Source of the DNA: Desulfobacteraceae bacterium
GTDB taxonomy: Bacteria; Desulfobacterota; DSM-4660; Desulfatiglandales; Desulfatiglandaceae
Length of the DNA: 7,378 nucleotides
Assembly (NCBI GenBank): GCA_020349865.1
Contig: CP070700.1
Location: forward strand, 603,081-610,458
Reading direction: 5' to 3'
In this document: piece by piece, positions 4,900 to 7,378 of the stretch
Numbering within the stretch: the stretch's first letter is position 1
Layout of the letters: every line of letters starts with the position of its first letter
Position numbers and translations under genes: made by a program
The notes under the pieces: model-generated
Databases searched by the model: none
What the model saw: the letters and a program-made list of their open reading frames with translations, nothing else
Told to the model about the DNA's origin: nothing

Positions 4900-6894
4900 A
4901 TGAATCAGGGAAAAATAATAGAATACATCGATCAGGGCAGGTTTGTATGTACCCTTTGTTTGCAGGACAAGGGCAATAGGCTACACTTGCTGACAGCCTC
5001 CAATCGTGAAGTTAATCTTTCGCCAAAAAGGGTCATTCTCATTTCAGAAACTTCCGTTGATATTCAAAGGCCCAGGCAGGAGCTACTGGAAAGGTTGAAA
5101 CGGACAGAAGAGATAAGAAAGAGTCTGCAAGGTCAGGTTAAGGCCAAAGAGCTTTGGGAGTTAATCAACGAAGAGAAGGAGAGTTTTCATCACAAATATC
5201 TCGCTCAGTTAATCTTTGGAGAGGCAGTTACGGATGACCATCTCTCTGGATTGGTAAGAGCGCTTTTTCAAGACCGCCTTTATTTCCGGCTGAAAGATGG
5301 AAGATTCCTGCCAAATTCTGTAGAAAGGGTCGACCATATTGTCAAACAGAGGGAAGAGGAAGCCCTGAGAGAAGAAAGGCTCACGCAAGGTAGCATCTGG
5401 CTGAAGTGCGCACTGGCGGGTAGAAAAATAGAGGATCCGGCCTCCAAGGCATATGTTATTCAGTTACTTACCCAGCTGGCCCTTTATGGAAACGAGGCGC
5501 ATGATTTTAAGGATGGGAAAGAACTCCTTGTCAGGGCAGAGATATCCAATATTGTTGAAGCCAGAAAGCTACTTGTCAAGCTGGGCGTGTGGGATGAGGA
5601 TGAGAACCTTGACTTTCATAGATTAGCCATTGAAATTTCCTTTAATAAAAAACGGTTGGACGAAGCGGCCCGGTTGGCCATGACAGGCATCGATGACCAG
5701 GCTCGCGAGGACTTGAGGCATTTGACCCTCCTGACCATAGACGGCCCGTTGACCCGTGATTTCGACGATGCCATAAGCCTTGAAATTGAGGGTGACACTT
5801 TCCATCTGGGAGTCCACATTTCAGACGTCGCAGCCGTCATTCCACCAAATAGCCTTATGGACAAGTGCTCGGCCGAAAGGGCCTCCTCCATATATATGCC
5901 ACGCAGCCAGATACCCATGATCCCCCCGAATCTTTCTGAGGATACCCTGAGTTTGAAACAGGGGTGCGACCGAAAGGCCATTTCTCTTTTAGCCCGTTTT
6001 ACCAAGACCGGAATATTAATGGAATACCGCTTTGTACCAAGCGTTATTCGCGTTCATCAGAACGTTACTTATGATATGGTCAATGAAAATTTGGGCTCAG
6101 AGAATGTACTTAAAGAAATGTATCAGATCAGCCACCTTATGCGGGAAAACAGGAACAAACAAGGGGCCCTCGGTCTTTCTCTTCCGGAACTACAAGTAAG
6201 ATCTGATGCGGATTCTTCTGTGATCTTGGAGCTGGTTCCTCAGGATACGCCCTCCCGGTTGATTGTTGCTGAATTTATGATCCTTTATAACTGGCTGGCA
6301 GCCAGATTTTGTAACGACAACCAAATTCCAATCCTATACAGAACACAGACCGAACCAAGTGAAAGATTGTCCGTTGATGATCACGGCTATCTTTACTATG
6401 TCTTCAAACAACGCAGGAAGATTAATCCCCTTGTAATCGACACTTCTCCGAAACCCCACAGTGGTTTGGGCTTAGATGTCTATACCCATGCCACCTCCCC
6501 CATACGAAGGTATCTTGATATTGTAACGCAACGACAGATCGGAAATGCTCTCGAGAAAAAAGCCCCTTTTTATGATGAGAAAGACCTGGATGAAATCCGG
6601 ACTTCTGTTGGGCCTGTGATAAGGGAGACTCAAAGGATAAAGCGAAATCGGATCCGTTACTGGATATATAAGTTTCTTCGACAACATCGGGGCGAAACGT
6701 ATGCTGCGCTGGTCCTTGATGAACTGAAAAATAAGTACCGAATCCTCTTAACGGACTTTCTTTTGGTTGCTGAAATAAGGCGAGAACCTCATGTGTCTTT
6801 GAATCCGGCCGATCAAATCATGGTGGAAGTCAAAAAAGCTGATCCCTGGTTAGATACGCTCGATTTGGCATATGCAGGGGGATCATCAAGGTAA
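4900..6894 (+). CDS. RNB-domain exoribonuclease (RNase II/R family)
   Basis: Processive 3'-to-5' exoribonuclease of 664 aa expected to degrade mRNA and structured RNA fragments to nucleotides in the cytosol. Parts: a small N-terminal beta domain (about 1-50); a charged helical linker (about 55-80); a winged-helix-like segment (about 82-140); a helical stretch (about 150-260); and the RNB catalytic domain (about 270-555). The Mg-binding aspartates are intact in TIDGPLTRDFDDA (D281, D287, D289, D290), and the signature HATSPIRRYLD supplies R536, equivalent to the RNase II catalytic arginine; Y391 and E458 also sit at conserved positions. The C-terminus (about 595-660) resembles a short, divergent S1-like fold. 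It is shorter than RNase R (about 800 aa) and lacks its paired cold-shock domains and Lys-rich tail; overall it recalls the cyanobacterial/plastid RNase II type, so I give no symbol. An in-frame stop at 4861 and no other start codon before the ATG fix the start. No clear Shine-Dalgarno precedes it. Confidence 0.92.
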   Translation: MNQGKIIEYIDQGRFVCTLCLQDKGNRLHLLTASNREVNLSPKRVILISETSVDIQRPRQELLERLKRTEEIRKSLQGQVKAKELWELINEEKESFHHKYLAQLIFGEAVTDDHLSGLVRALFQDRLYFRLKDGRFLPNSVERVDHIVKQREEEALREERLTQGSIWLKCALAGRKIEDPASKAYVIQLLTQLALYGNEAHDFKDGKELLVRAEISNIVEARKLLVKLGVWDEDENLDFHRLAIEISFNKKRLDEAARLAMTGIDDQAREDLRHLTLLTIDGPLTRDFDDAISLEIEGDTFHLGVHISDVAAVIPPNSLMDKCSAERASSIYMPRSQIPMIPPNLSEDTLSLKQGCDRKAISLLARFTKTGILMEYRFVPSVIRVHQNVTYDMVNENLGSENVLKEMYQISHLMRENRNKQGALGLSLPELQVRSDADSSVILELVPQDTPSRLIVAEFMILYNWLAARFCNDNQIPILYRTQTEPSERLSVDDHGYLYYVFKQRRKINPLVIDTSPKPHSGLGLDVYTHATSPIRRYLDIVTQRQIGNALEKKAPFYDEKDLDEIRTSVGPVIRETQRIKRNRIRYWIYKFLRQHRGETYAALVLDELKNKYRILLTDFLLVAEIRREPHVSLNPADQIMVEVKKADPWLDTLDLAYAGGSSR

Positions 6895-7020
6895 GAATCG
6901 CTCAACTATCCTAACTTGCCCATAAACGCGTAATGCATCGTACAGAAAAGACCTCAAGACCCTTCCCCATCATCAGAATTGCGACACCCTGTGATCACTT
7001 ACCTTTTAGGGGGCATAGGA
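6895..7020. other. Convergent intergenic gap
   Basis: A 126-bp non-coding stretch lies between two converging genes. I find no GC-rich hairpin with a T-run on either strand, so no intrinsic terminator can be named. It contains a short direct repeat (AAGACC twice, around 6949-6963) and the small palindrome GTGATCAC (6991-6998). Termination may depend on Rho. Confidence 0.5.
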
Positions 7021-7378
7021 TCATGAAGTAATTTCCGCCTCAATTTCTCTTTGGAGAATCAGGTTTCCGGCCTGATTGTACACAATGATTTTCAATGACA
7101 GTGGTGATTCCGTGTTCGAGTCCAAGAAAAATTCGCCCCGTATGGTTCTGAAGCGCTTGATAACAAAAAGTCGACCGCGTTTATATTCTATAGGAAGACC
7201 GTCTCGAAGTGCCACTTTAGGATATGTCCAATACTGGGGTGTATCGGACTCTTTATCGGTGACGATGATATGCACATATCCTCGCAGGGGTTCATCTCCC
7301 TGATCTATGTTGACAATCTTGAAGCTAACCGTTAGTTTCGCATCTTCTTTACTCGTAGCAACATCCTTGATTTCCACC
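7021..7378 (-). CDS. C-terminal part of a hypothetical beta-rich protein, cut by the window edge
   Basis: At least 118 codons are open to the right edge and end at TGA (7023-7021). The GTG at 7377 could be read as a start, but the frame stays open to the edge and nothing shows a ribosome site, so I treat it as an internal Val of a longer protein. The visible part alternates hydrophobic and polar residues (for example KLTVSFKIVNID, LSLKIIVYNQAG), as in a beta-sandwich, with conserved-looking charged turns (IEYKRGRLFVIKRFRTIRGEF). There is no cysteine, membrane segment or catalytic motif. It resembles, from memory only, C-terminal domains of uncharacterised deltaproteobacterial proteins that carry an N-terminal membrane anchor and coiled coil; the N-terminus is outside the window, so this cannot be tested here. 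It converges on the ribonuclease gene. Confidence 0.75.
   Translation of the reverse strand, partial: VEIKDVATSKEDAKLTVSFKIVNIDQGDEPLRGYVHIIVTDKESDTPQYWTYPKVALRDGLPIEYKRGRLFVIKRFRTIRGEFFLDSNTESPLSLKIIVYNQAGNLILQREIEAEITS

Noticed and set aside
5616..6005. Minus-strand open frame of 129 codons opposite the RNB domain
   Set aside because: It is antisense to the most conserved catalytic part of the ribonuclease, without a ribosome site or recognisable domain.
6888..7005. Inverted repeat AAGGTAAG ... CTTACCTT spanning the convergent gap
   Set aside because: Only 8 bp match over a 118-bp span, similarity stops at once inside the arms, no direct repeat flanks it, and it includes the end of the ribonuclease gene.

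Overview
The window looks like ordinary chromosome from a mesophilic Deltaproteobacterium (Desulfobacterota), perhaps a Desulfobacterales-type organism. The assignment rests on moderate GC, a soluble PAS-PAS histidine kinase with a cysteine-bearing PAS domain of the kind common in that group, a short M24 peptidase-xerD pair, and an RNase II-type RNB exonuclease with an atypical N-terminus. This is inference from protein style; no rRNA or other phylogenetic marker is present.

Layout. At the left edge, on the minus strand, is a complete initiator tRNA (tRNA-fMet) with its own promoter and a strong hairpin terminator. Next comes a minus-strand gene train read right to left: an M24 Xaa-Pro peptidase (4622-3504), xerD (starting inside the peptidase stop, TAATG), a 204-bp gap, an unrecognised 198-aa protein (2394-1798), and a cytosolic sensor histidine kinase (1795-272). 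The stop codon of the 198-aa gene lies between the kinase Shine-Dalgarno and its start. A 277-bp intergenic region with several dyads then separates this train from a plus-strand RNB-family exoribonuclease (4900-6894). At the right edge, a minus-strand gene of unknown function, cut by the window end, converges on the ribonuclease.

How the parts may work together. The peptidase and XerD are housekeeping (peptide turnover, chromosome dimer resolution) and are probably co-transcribed. The 198-aa protein and the kinase form a tight two-gene unit, so the small protein may act with or upstream of the kinase. No response regulator is present, so the kinase partner must lie elsewhere.

The most notable non-coding object sits directly after xerD. 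It is an 82-bp element with 18-bp terminal inverted repeats (one mismatch) that start GTAA, flanked on both sides by a near-perfect 8-bp direct repeat (GCCCGATT/GCCCAATT). This matches the end structure of the IS66 transposon family and suggests an undescribed MITE inserted at the xerD stop codon. Each terminal repeat also contains the dyad AACAG-N5-CTGTT, and the two dyads are 63 bp apart, so a paired operator is the competing reading. I see no CRISPR array, phage genes, defence system or biosynthetic cluster.
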